Assembly (NCBI GenBank): GCA_018894105.1
Contig: CM032125.1
Span: 28,567,032-28,631,031 of the forward strand
Length of the DNA stretch: 64,000 bases
Reading direction: 5' to 3'
From: Jacaranda mimosifolia
Lineage: Eukaryota > Streptophyta > Magnoliopsida > Lamiales > Bignoniaceae
Shown here piece after piece: positions 12,501-24,350 of this stretch. Made by a program: the position numbers and the translations under genes. The notes under the pieces are model-generated. The model was not told the origin of the DNA and ran no database searches. It saw nothing but the letters and a program-made list of their open reading frames with translations. The first letter of the stretch is position 1, and each line of letters opens with the position of its first letter.

Positions 12501-14704
12501 CCTCAAAGATGCAATACTTTGCCTACATTCAAGGATGGTGAGGAAATCTCCTAATGCACTTATGACACCTTAGCTTAAGCCATTGTGTGCAACAAAATGC
12601 CCCACAAAGAATACAAGAATAGATTAACCTATGGGCAGTTATATTCAATGCCATAGGACAAAAATCACAAATCCAACCACATCACCAACAAGTACAGCAC
12701 CAATGCACCATTCCAACTGAAGATAATATTAACACCACCTTACATGGAGAGAAATCTTACTGGTGAAACTTACAGCAATATCATTATCAATTGTCTTGGG
12801 AATTCCAGCGACTGCCACTTTAAGCCCACGTCTTTCCACTTCCTTAAAGATTTGCAAATCATCATCTCAAAAACATTTGAATAACCATAGAAGAGAAGGA
12901 AAAATACAATTTCAACAACCACCTTATAAATTGCAGCTGCACCTTTTTGAGTACCATCCCCACCAATTATGTAAACCTGGTGATCCAGAAAATGCCTTCA
13001 AACACATTTGACATCAGTACGATGACAGTGAGGGGTAAAAATTATATTCACCTGGTTTATTCTCCGATCCTGGATATTGTCAACTATCTTATTGGTATCA
13101 TGACCTCCTCTTGAAGTTTGCAAGAAAGTTCCACCACGCTTGTGAACGTCATTCACAGATTTTGGTGTTAATTGGATGGTATTTTTCGAATAGAACCCTC
13201 TATATCCTCCCTGAAAAATATCATTATTGTTACTGACTTATTGTATTGGTAGGTTCATTAAACAACAGGAGGCATATTATTAGGAGAGTAATTTTCTCAG
13301 ATACATCATGTCTCAAATACAGCTTAACCTTGCAGCTGGTCAGGCATGATGCTTCAGCATGTCAAAGGTTGAAAAAGTTAAGAGGCAAGGTTTATACTAT
13401 TTTCATTATAGTCGTGGCCAGCTTGAAGCAGAAAGATATCATCCTTGATTCACAAAAAATAAAAACAATGAACAACATTAAAAACCTAATTGTTAAACAA
13501 TAATCATATTAACAGGGGAAAACCTAATGCGATCCAACAATAATAGCATGGTACATTAGGAAATGGCATTTGGTACAAGAGCTTTGTTATCCATCTAATT
13601 ATGAAAGTAAGCAAAAATCTATCATGAATTTATTTCAAATTTCCAAGTTCAGGACAGAAAATGAAAGAGCAAGTTACAAATCTAACCTGAATTCCAAGGA
13701 TGTCATCTACGCCATACATATTATTCAAACCACAAACTATCTCACGTGTCACTGTATTAATTCCAGGGCATAAACCCCCACATGTCACAATGCATGCGCG
13801 AACCTCCTCTGACTTGAAATACACCTAAATTACAAAGAGAATCCTAAGACTGGATTTCTACAGAGAACATTGATATATTCACATTGTAATAGAAGCACCA
13901 GCTATGTCAAATAGTTCTTTCAAGGAAAATACATACCTTTTCACGGGGCCCTGCACGCCGGAAATGTACTCCCCTTGGACTGTCCTTCTGAACAACAATC
14001 TGAGGCAAACCCGCATCTTTTTAACTGACATCTCATAATTTGGAATAAAAGGTACTAGAGAGACCTGAGTATACCTTCTGTGCAACCACATCTTCAGGGC
14101 TAACAAATGTTCTCCTAGGACAAAACAATAACATAACTCATTCAGCACGGACATATCATTCATAGCGAGAAAAGGATTAATACATTAATCTCTAAAATCA
14201 ATAATACTAAAAAATATATATGCTACTAAATACTTAATTCTTTTGGAGGTAAATGCTAGCTTACTTGACGATGGCATAAGCTTGGGTTTTCCGCAATGGA
14301 TTTGGATATGACTGGAACATAACAAACCCACAACAAGAATATATATTTATTTGTGCTGTCAATCCCATATATTACAAGCAACCGATGAGATGAGAATATA
14401 ACTATATATTAAACAATACCGATAAATCAGGGAGGAAATTGGTTAAGTGCGGGACGTCTTCGAGAATGAAACCGTCATTCTGCTCCTCGTTCTGATCGAT
14501 AGCGCCCTCGGTGGAGGCCTGAACTTTGATCAAAGAGTTTTGGCGCGAAATCAACGGCCTTTTGAGAGAGAATTGTGTTGTGAGGGCGAAATTGGCAAAA
14601 CTTAAAGAAGACACTGGAGCAAATTCTGAACTAAGAGAACTCCGGGGATCGGAATTTCTTGAAAAAGAAAGTGAGTGAGAAGCGGTGGGGAGAGCGATTT
14701 CCAT
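9535..14704 (-). CDS. PFK: ATP-dependent 6-phosphofructokinase, plastid type (PFK4/PFK5-like), 14 exons
   Basis: This enzyme phosphorylates fructose 6-phosphate to fructose 1,6-bisphosphate with ATP, here probably in plastids. CDS exons on the minus strand: 14704-14420, 14311-14265, 14114-14075, 13999-13937, 13824-13687, 13210-13052, 12976-12923, 12842-12774, 12322-12193, 12091-12051, 11721-11497, 10927-10879, 10121-9967, 9699-9535. The sum is 1620 bp, or 539 aa plus stop, which is the usual length for the plastid clade. Residues 1 to about 62 are Ser-rich and poor in acidic residues, like a transit peptide. Key motifs are CGGLCPG (160-166), GGDGT (249-253, the ATP-type rather than the PPi-type signature), PKTIDNDI (277-284) and MGRYSG (324-329). 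The C-terminus ends in NNMKITSI. Arabidopsis PFK5 is known to be thioredoxin-regulated; whether this one is cannot be read here. PFK4 versus PFK5 orthology is not settled. Confidence 0.95.
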
Positions 14705-14830
14705 GGGCGACGGATAAGTGGAGTTTCAGAGACAGCGGCCCAGCGGCAAAGCTAGTGCGACTTCGAGAGACTTTCAGAGAATTTTGGAGATGTCGTGTAA
14801 GAACCGGAACAGGATTTGCTTCCCGGGAAT
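14705..14830 (-). promoter_or_regulatory. 5' UTR / proximal promoter of PFK
   Basis: This is a GC-richer stretch immediately upstream of the PFK start codon, before the DNA turns AT-rich. I infer that transcription starts here; no TATA box is obvious. Confidence 0.35.
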
Positions 14831-15660
14831 AAGTTTGACCGGTAGCTTGTCTGGGACTATACGCGCCACCGTTGGACCAAATAAATGAAGATTATAATGT
14901 TTTATTTACTTTGACATTTCAACAACTAAAAAGGAAAAGTAATGTACAGAATTTATAGTCCAATATTTTACATGGTTGTAATTTTGGTTAGAAATATTAT
15001 CATTTTATTTTTTGCAATCGTGTAACGTAAGTTATGAAATTCGCAAAATAAAGAAGTATTACTTTTTTTTTTATTTGGATATTTCGACCATTATTATTGA
15101 TGTGTATTCATAGTAATTTGTCTTTAAAGGTATGTGACTTATTTTTTTAGATGCTTAAAATATATTCATTTAGTATTTAAAACAGTAATTTCAATATTAA
15201 AATATCATCCAACATCTCATTTAACGATCCACCAATTCAACAATTCTCAACATGTGGTAAATATATAAGTGTAAAATTTGTAGTTGATAATTTATTTTAC
15301 TAAAAAGATACATATTGAATCTTTTTTTTCGAATAGTGTTTCATCATATAATCCACTTTATGAAAATATATTTAGTACTATATGCACACAAACTGATTGT
15401 ACAAAAAAATATTTAATATATCTAATATTTATTTATAATATGAAATAAAAGATAATACTCCAAATAAAACAAAAAATCTAAATTGTTAAAGATGGAAAAA
15501 GTCATTTTGATCCTCTATTTTAATTAATATTTCATCTCTTATTCTATTAACTGAACACGTAAGAAATGCATTTAATCAAGTGTTATTTTGCACAAAAATA
15601 TTTAATAAACTTAATATTTACTCATAATGTATAATAAAAGACTCCAGCACCAGAAGCAAG
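14831..15660. other. AT-rich intergenic DNA between PFK and the hydrolase gene
   Basis: No open frame of interest, RNA gene or bounded repeat is seen. PFK and the hydrolase are transcribed in the same direction, so this holds the PFK promoter and the hydrolase 3' flank. Confidence 0.5.
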
Positions 15661-16208
15661 AGGAGATTTGAACTGATAGAAGACACTATATAGAGCGACG
15701 AGTAATTTCATTTTTTATACGGCGTACAAGATAAAGAAGCAGCAGGCCCGCGAGGGTTAAGATATATTTCTCTTTTCATATAGCTGTTTCTCAAAAATAT
15801 TTGAAACCAAGTCTCCAATAAACTTTTACCACTGTATTGCCAATAGCCAATAATGTTGACACTAAAGTCCAAAAACTGAGATTGTATAAGAACACCAGCA
15901 CCACGGTTGCCGTATTTACATAGAGAATTCAAGTAAAGCAACCAGGTGGTACAACCAAATAACAGATTAAAATTCAAGAATTCCATCTATGGAAATTAAT
16001 TTATCAGTAGATTTACAGTGGAGGCAAAGAAATAAATAAGGTTCCTCGTAACAATAGGGCAAAGAACCTGCAGCCTGCACCGTTGAAATATGTAAACTTG
16101 AAGTTAAATGAGAGACGAAATGAAAACCCCATTTACCCGGGCTTTAGAACCACCTATAACATAGTGCAATATAGGCCGTCTTCAAACCGGTTTTGGGGGG
16201 GGGTTCTC

Positions 16209-19200
16209 CTATAAAAGAAAATGATCAATCATGTGTTGTATAACGTCTGCCCCTTCTGCGTGCATGTAACTGTCTTTGACCTGCGTCATCATCATCAGTC
16301 GTGAAAATATCAGCCCCTTGTCGTTTAAGTGACAATCCTAGGTTTTGAACAAGAAGTTGAAGGTGAAGAAGTAGAGGATAGTGGTGAAGAGAGTGTGCTT
16401 TTGGTTTTTCCTTTTTCTGTAAATATGCACTTCCGAATAATCCAGCCAAAGTAATAGGAATTAGACATAACACATTCCAAATAGAAAAACTTCAATAATT
16501 TCAAGTTTTTGAAAAGATAAAAATAAAAAGAGGTAATATCTATACCTAAATATAAATCAGAATTAACGTGAATCTCAATAACCAAGAATTGAAAACTGAG
16601 AATTGACCCGGTAAGTGACTATAGAATATACGAAATCTCACAGAAGGATTTCCTTTCTGAATTTTTTCTTTCAAACAGAAATTTTAAAATAAGTCGTATC
16701 TTACTCAAAGCAATAAATAGAGCTTTTTTTCTCTGGGATGGTGGGGCTAAGCATGAAAGATAGACCTGATCACCTGAATAATGCTATGGGCAGCAAATTT
16801 GATCCTGCTTCTGTGGAAACTTACATCCACTTTCTCCCATGACACACGAGAGAGCCCGTTTACTAGTTCCTCTGTCGTCGCATAAAAGCCAGAGTAAGAT
16901 GTTATTGCAATGTGGAGAATTACAAGTTGAAACATAATAGAACAAGGCGAATAAAAAAAGCAAAGCTATTGATGCATATGAAATGACTATTTAAGTTAAA
17001 AGAAAAAGAAAGTTGAAACACCAAGGAACTGCATATATTTGTAGGTTTTTCATTTTCCTGTGATAAGTTAGGTGCACATTTTCGAGCTATATTGGAACTG
17101 AAAGAACAAACCTTCCAGCTCATCCAAACCATCATCTACTGTTGTAGGCTCGCACTGCTCCTTGTCACATGCCTTGCAGCGCTCCTCATACACAACGTGG
17201 GGATATTTTTCATCAACTGAATCCTCCCACTGTTAAAAATAAAAAGTCATGTCAATGCAATATGAGATCATAGACTATTCACCTTGGCAAGGTGAAGATA
17301 AAACCTTGGGCAGTTCACTATTGCGTCTGATTGATGATGTTCTCCAGCCCACAATATCTAAGCAACAGTTGGTTAAGAAGACAAAAAGAATGCTAGGAGT
17401 ATGTGATAAAACATGCTAACTAGCCAAAAATGGGGTAATAAATAAGACGTCATAATAATGGATACGGTCATAAGCAACATTTGAATAAGCCACCCTCCTT
17501 TTAAAAGATCGTAAAGCAGATCTGCATGGAAGAGTCGCTATACATTTAAACACTCATAAAACATACTTATCCATTTTGTGCATCTAGCCCCAGCCAGGAA
17601 ATTGTAATCCAATTTGAAGTTAGAGATGAAAAGAAGCCTACATAAAACAACTTTCTTCATTATCTTCCATCATGCGTTTTAGTAATGGAGGCTTTCCTTC
17701 ATCATCGTCTGTAAGAAAAAGATGCCTGCCTGTTCTCCTAAATATCCAATGAATCACACGACCAGCGAGACTCTCGAAAGCAGGTACCCCAAAAAGAAAT
17801 GGTACCTACGGATGGTCAAAAATCAAGTCATGTTAAAATAATTCAATGCCTAAAACAGTGTATAATATGATGCCAGGAAAATTCACTCTGTTCATACACA
17901 TGAAATACTTTATTTACTATTAAAGTCTGTACTTAAGAACACAAAAAAGGTTGTTATAACACCTTCTTTATCATAGATTGAATACAAGATCTGAAAAATC
18001 TAACACAAAATCCTATAAGACTTTCGAAATAAACACAAGCATATTCTTATTCTTTCTTACTCTTTCATGGCATAGATTAGGGAACAATATGGCAAGAGAT
18101 CCAATGAATTGGATCCTAATTCTTAGAGCTGGATTTCATTGGGTTGGATGATCCCAACTATCTTCAAATCCATGATACATCTCTGGATCCAATTAAAAGC
18201 ACAAAAAAAAAAGGACGTTAAACATACATATCTATATTAAGGCAACACCTCCGTATATGATAACCACTCTCTTCTAGAAACATACACAGCAATGTTCATG
18301 TTTGCATCAGCAGAACAATTTGTAGTGCATATCAATCAATCAACTAATTCTGCTTAACCTATGACTGTAATTAAAAAAGGAAAGAAATGAGATGAGAAGA
18401 AAGCCAGTTACCTGCTTATTACCCCTAGAACCAAGATGAGGAGTGGCAACTGTGATGAAGTTTATTGGTTCAAGATCAGCTATTGTACCCTTTGACTCTT
18501 GAACACTGTCGGTTGATACTTCTCCACTTCCACTCTTTGGAGGTCTATATAATTTCCCAATAGCATACCTTGCCACAAGCCCCCCAACAGAATGTGCAAC
18601 GAAAGAAATCTTCCTCAAACCAGGCTTCCTTCTGATTACTTCAAGGACCTAAAATGCAGCTCAAAGTGAGAATCAAATTATGGTACCGACGTCCTGTTTC
18701 ATAGCATATTTTTCAAGAACTTAAAGTCTTAAAAGGCAAAGAAGAGACATAGCACAAACAAAAAGCAACCTCCTCAGCCAGTCGGTTGCCCATTACGTCC
18801 ACCCCATCCAATGTGAGTTTTGCTGCATTTCGTTCACTACCTGCAGACCAATAAATACTCCCTTGAGCAGCGGGCAAAAAAAGCAACTAGCACAGCAATG
18901 GAAATGGCTAAGAAAATTCCAGAGAGTTGATAACCCGAGTAAGTGCCTTCTTAGGAAGCTAAATAGCATGGAGATTTTTCTATTACACAAATGCCATACT
19001 TTTCTGAACATATTTCAAAAGTTATAAATGAAACATCGCTGCATCAACAACAAAAATCAGACAAGATAAACCCATTTCACATACGACCACATGTTCTTTG
19101 CTAAGGAGCACAAAACAGCAGGTTTATCTATATTAATGAAGTGGAAATTATTAGCCAATGCCAAGTAGAGCAAATTTTTGGCCATTCTTGCAGTGCTGGA

Positions 19201-20526
19201 ATTAATGAACTGTAAGTCTGGGCAAGTTTATGCAAATCCCGTCACCTGCATTTTCTTAAGTAGCTCAATATTAACTATGAACTCAGAGAAAATTAGGACT
19301 GAAGCGGAATCATGATGATCTAGACAAAGCAAGGGCAGCTGGCAAGGGACAATGCAGAAAAGTACTTTCTACAAATTTAGACCAGTGAGTGGAGATAGAA
19401 TAAAGACATTAAGAGGGAAATTCTCCTGTGACATCCATCTTTCTCTGTTGCAGAGGAGCCAAAGCTAATCAATTTTGGTAATCAAGAACGAACACCCCAA
19501 AACATTGAATTCTTAGTTGGAATAAATAATATCAATCAAATGGCACAACGTAAAAGTTAAGACCACATGACACGACATGATACTTCAGATGGCACACCAT
19601 CATCTATGAGGAGATAAAGTTTCTAACTGAAAAAAAACACCGGTTGGAACATTCAAAGGTACATAACTTGGGGTTAGTATATGTGGAAGAAAAGTAAAAA
19701 ACACGGCAAGTAATCTTCCCATTCCTCTTGCTAGACCCAAGTTAATCATATTCATGCATTGAAACGTAAAATATGAAAATAATTCAGATAACTTTCACGG
19801 GGTTTACACAAGCACCTGGTCACTATATCAAGCATGGACTACTTACAGTGAACGAAAACTTTATCAGGAAGCATCTGGATAAATTGCTCGGCGCCAAATT
19901 TCCAATCCAATTCACTGCAATAGCAGAATCATGGGTAGAAACAAGATTAAAATCTTGTGAAAAACAAGCACATATACAAATCTTCGAAAGAGAAGCAGTA
20001 AAACACCATCCTCCTGTACTGGGTTTCACAGCAAAAATGTATGCAGTCTTCTGGGCAGTCTATTTCGCCCTCATTCACATAAAAAAAAGGGAACTTTTTA
20101 TCACCCCGACAACGTACAAGCCAAATCGAAAAGGAAGCTCAAAATTTTGCGCAATGACAGTTATAATTGCTGATATAGTCATAATTAAATCCAAAAATAG
20201 CATCAAACAACTGGAATAAATCAGCCAAAAATAAAAATAACAAGTCAGGCAACAAAAAGTTTCAATCTTTCACTCACAATTAACGGAATTCTGTAATATA
20301 AAGATCGGGGAAAAAAATAAAACAGAAAAAAAGAACTCAGAGACATTATAGCATATTTAAACTAATTCCACCAACAGAAAAAGTACCTTCCGAGAATCCC
20401 GTGGACCATAACAACAAGATGATCAGCGGACGAAGCATCGGATTCTTTGGAGCTATACACATCCTCCCCTCCGTTACCCGTTTCCGTCGAGCAAACAACA
20501 CTGTTACCCCCAACTCTGTTTTCCAT
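16209..20526 (-). CDS. DUF676 putative serine esterase / lipase-like alpha/beta-hydrolase, 10 exons
   Basis: This is a probable lipid esterase; its substrate is unknown. CDS exons on the minus strand: 20526-20387, 19914-19847, 18840-18770, 18648-18412, 17805-17642, 17521-17466, 17357-17305, 17229-17112, 16871-16774, 16280-16209. The sum is 1077 bp, or 358 aa plus stop, the normal length for the plant family (At5g51180/At4g25770-like). HGILG (42-46) is the oxyanion-hole segment. AHSVGG (111-116) is the nucleophile elbow, with Ser113. ATPHLGS and HIVGWRTSSIRR follow. The tail is FAAHSIIQV, then MHAEGADVI. The last exon was chosen because it restores this family tail in frame; a longer open frame at 16225-16473 is a shadow. 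An in-frame upstream ATG at 20586 would add 20 basic residues. I prefer 20526 because family members start near there. The probable 3' UTR runs to about 15700. Confidence 0.93.
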
Positions 20527-20586
20527 TATTTTTCTTTTTCTTTTTGCCGTTTTTTGTCCCCTTAAATCAATAAACTCCGCATTCAC

Positions 20587-20760
20587 TCAAAGAAACACCC
20601 CAAAATTCAGAAAAAATAAAAAAATAAATAAAAAATAAAATTAAGATTAAAAGCCACAAAGAGCTTGAATCCAAGCAGATTATACACTTTTCGATTGTAA
20701 AAAAGAGGGTTTCGATGAGAAGTCGTTGATATTTGATGGGGATAGGTGGGCTCGGACCAG
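20587..20760 (-). promoter_or_regulatory. Likely 5' UTR of the hydrolase gene
   Basis: This is leader sequence directly upstream of both candidate start codons (20526 and 20586). It contains A/T runs but no intron signal I trust. The extent is inferred from the change in base composition. Confidence 0.3.
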
Positions 20761-20915
20761 AATGTGAAGACGTGGCGTGACGGTGGAATTGCAAGCAAAA
20801 CAAGTCTCTGTAACCAATATATTTGCTTTTACGGTTTGTGCAGTGACGAAATTCTACAAGGATTTGAAGTCACTTGTGGGATAGTAATACAGAAAAGAGA
20901 AAGGAAAATAAGTTG

Positions 20916-22913
20916 GGGCTTGTTGGCTCGTGTTTTGGGTATTTTTTAGAAAAGAACAAATTTTTGGGAGAAAATATGAAAAAAGTGTTAGTTGTTGGTT
21001 TATATTTTAGAAAAATAACAAAAATGGATTGAGAATGAGTTATTTGTTTGTCAGGGTTTGTTCTCTTATGTTTTGGCTATTTTTTAGAAAAAAATTTGGG
21101 GGAATGGATTTTTGGGAAAAAAAATTAGAGAATGTGTCAAGTGTTTTTTTTTGTTTTGGGGAAATATGGAAAATAATTTAAAAATAAGTTATTTGTTCCT
21201 TTATATTTTAGGAGGAGACAAACTTCACTGTCAATGTCAAATCAGTTGCTTTTTTGTTGGGTTTGTAAGGTAAAAGTGATTTTTTTTATATAATATTATA
21301 TATATATATGTATATTATAATTGGATGATGTGTGTGTATATATATGTAATGATTTTTATATTATTGTAATAAAATGATATGTAATTAATTCAATTGATGC
21401 TTTATTTTATAATTTAAAATTTTATGAATTTATTAATAAATATTAATTATTTATGAATTTATAATTATATCTTAATTAAAAAAATTGGCTAATATCATAA
21501 GTGTCGATATCAGCTTATATAAAAAAATTTAATTATTGTACATTAATTATAAACTAATTATTGTTTATTCTTAAAATATAACTATTTAACTATTTATTAT
21601 TTACAATTTATGTATAAATAAAACTTAGTTATTTATTTAAATAAAATAAAATATTAGACTTAATAACGATTCATCAAATTAAAAAAATAAATAATTTTAT
21701 ATTTTATGAAACTAAATCATCTTAAATTATTTATTAAACAAATAAGTGTAATATTCAATTATACATGAAATATGAAACATAATTAATATATACATAATAA
21801 GTTATTTAAATAATTAAATAAATTAATTTAATTAATTTAATAAGTTATTTATTTACTTTAACTCATTATTTAATTAATATATTATTTAATATATAAATTA
21901 CTTAATGACTATCACTGAGATTTTTACTTAATTTTTATTAATTTTTTTGATAATTATTTTAATTGTATTAATATTACTTTATTAAACTTAATAGATTATT
22001 AAATAAATATCACACTATATTTAATTTTTTATAATAATTTTAAATAAATGTGAATATTAATATGTAATGAAGAATAATTTTGTGAAAAGATTAATTTATT
22101 TATTATATCAAATTAAAATATTTTAAATTATTTATTAAATGAATAAATATAATATTTAATTAATGCATTAAATATTAAATATAACTAATACATTATTTAA
22201 TTAATAAGTAATTTAATTAACTTAATATGTTATTTAGTAAATAAATTATTTATTAAATTTAATTAATTTTCTCGATGATTATTTTAATTAAATTTGTAAA
22301 CATAAGTTTTATAATTTTTTAAGTAGTAAAATTTCAACATTTTCATATATGTAAATATATATATATATATATATGAGTGAAATGATATAATGATAAATGA
22401 ATGAGTGATGTGAAAGATGAAGTGAGAAAATGAAGAATTAGGTGTGCTTTTTAGGGTGTAAGGTTTTTTTGGGTGAATTGTGAGGGGTTTTTTGAGTAAA
22501 AAATTGTAGTGTTTTGGGAGGAAAGTTTGGGGAATGTGCATGCATTTTGAAATTTTTGTGAGGGTTGGAAAAAATTTTCCCAAAACATAGGAGAGCAAGC
22601 CATTAATGTTTTGGTGTAAGGACAAATTTTACTGTAGATATCAAATCAATTACTTTTTTGTTAGGTTTGTAGGAAGAAATTATTTTTTTATGTAATGTGT
22701 ATATATATATGTATATATTTGATGGTGTGTATATATATACACTTGTGCTAGGTAGGGTAGGGTAGTGTATAGGATTTTTTTGAGATTGAATTTTGAGGAT
22801 TTTTTTAGTATAAATTTTTTGTATTTTGAAAAAATGATTGCAGAATGTGAATATTTTTTGGGATTATTTTAGGAGTTAGGAAATATTTCCCCAAAATGCA
22901 AGTGAACAAACCC
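20916..22913. mobile_element. 2-kb Harbinger/Tourist-like element, AT-rich, with nested MITE blocks
   Basis: The left end GGGCTTGTTGGCTCGTGT and the reverse-complemented right end GGGTTTGTTCACTTGCAT match at about three quarters of 24 positions, including the following TTTTGGG. TTG flanks both ends (20913-20915 and 22914-22916). The block around a CAAATCAGTTGC / CAAATCAATTAC core followed by TTTTTTGTTGGGTTT occurs twice (about 21225-21275 and 22620-22680). It is the same block as in copies A, B and C. This suggests nesting or internal duplication. The middle is extremely AT-rich, with no transposase. Confidence 0.55.
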
Positions 22914-22916
22914 TTG

Positions 22917-24350
22917 GATATCTTACATTTATAGGATCTAGCTTGCAAGATTAATGCATGTCTTGTAATGCTAATAAAATTGTCAATATTGATTTAATTG
23001 GCTCTTATATCATATTAATAATCAGATGTATAATTTTTTATCTCTTCTTTTCTAATCAAACTAGTCATCGCGGGAGGTTTTAACCAAACTAGTTGTTGTA
23101 ACACATCGTCTCTGTGTGCATATTTTTTTAATAGTGATTTTTCTGCGATGCATCCAAGACTCACTATACAATATAAGAGAAATTTATTATTGTACTGCAT
23201 GTCCAATAGAGCATCCTTTTGGACTTGCATCGTTACTAAATGATATAACAACTTATGAATTCAATAATTACTGATGTGCATCGACACCCATGAAATAAAA
23301 AATATACAACATAAATCTTTTTCAATCTTCTCTAAATAATGAATCAAAAAGAAACATACTAAAGTAAAAAGGCACGAACGGGGACAAGCCCAAGGACCTT
23401 CAAAAGGCCTTGGGCGCAGCCGAGTCTTGTTTTTCATCCTCACGGGAGAAAAACATAGGAAAGGCGACCGAAGAGCACCGAAAGCCTTGCAGCAGGCTGG
23501 AGGGGTTCGAAGGCGAGCCCCCCCCCAAGCCTGCACAGCGAAGCATGACCAGGTGCCGAGGGGAGCTCCCTGACACCGAAGGAATAACAACTAGGAGAAA
23601 TTTGAGGGTTTATTATAGCTCCTCTCCTTTCACTCGTTCACTCTGTTCACTTTGCTTTGGACCCACCCACCCGCGGTCCAATGGGGGTAGTCGGTCTCAC
23701 CCCCGTTGAACCGAGAGGATAGTACAAGTACCAAAAGAAAACATAGCAACAATTCAAATTCAAATTAGAAAATGCCATAAGACATGAATACTATCAAAAA
23801 GAAGTAAAGCAGTGCATAAAATACAACATTAAAGTTACTGAAAATTCATGAGACTCAAAAAATGTGACTAAAAATTGATGAAAATCTATTTACATTTGAA
23901 ACAAATAAGGATGAAGTAGTCCTGCAATAAAAATAAAAAGAAGACTAGCAATGGAAAAAGGAAAAAAAAAATGAAACCAGGACTCATAGCCATTAAATGT
24001 TATAAGTATATTTGCAAATTTTGAACAATGGTAAGAGAAGATATTTTCAAATCATGCTGGAAGAAATAATTTTAAGATACATAAGAAAACAGGGGTAGAT
24101 GAGCAAAAATTCGGGGGTTGAAGGGAAAAAGATGTCATTGGGATTACAGCAGTTAATCGTTGAAAGACTAAAAGATCATATTTATTTTATAATTGAGATA
24201 ATTAAGGAGTGTAAAAAAATAAATTATTTTATTAAACATATCAACACAAGGATAATTTGAGAATATCACAATTTAGCGTAGCAGTGAGTATAAAGGGACT
24301 TCCCCTTTTATATAGTATAAATGTAATTAATCAGATGTATAATTTTATTA
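22917..24350. other. Intergenic segment bounded by 19-bp direct repeats
   Basis: The sequence taatcagatgtataatttt occurs at 23019-23037 and again at 24328-24346. Between them lie a GC-rich block (about 23376-23735) and A-rich DNA. The repeats could be target-site duplications of an inserted element or a chance remnant. I recognise no gene. Confidence 0.4.
23376..23735. repeat. Unidentified GC-rich block
   Basis: This is a sharp GC-rich island in AT-rich DNA. It is open for about 100 codons on both strands (23410-23709 plus, 23261-23590 minus). It contains an imperfect hairpin around 23390-23412 (CCCAAGG ... CCTTGGG) and a run of C's near 23520. The composition, and the openness of both strands, suggest a repeat family rather than a host exon. 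I cannot name it. Confidence 0.4.

Noticed and set aside
16225..16473. Minus-strand frame that seemed a possible last exon of the hydrolase
   Set aside because: It lacks the family tail. The exon at 16280-16209 in another frame gives the expected MHAEGADVI ending and a whole number of codons.
19773..20219. 148-codon plus-strand frame
   Set aside because: It lies antisense across hydrolase exon 2 (19847-19914) and its flanking introns, and shows no family features of its own.
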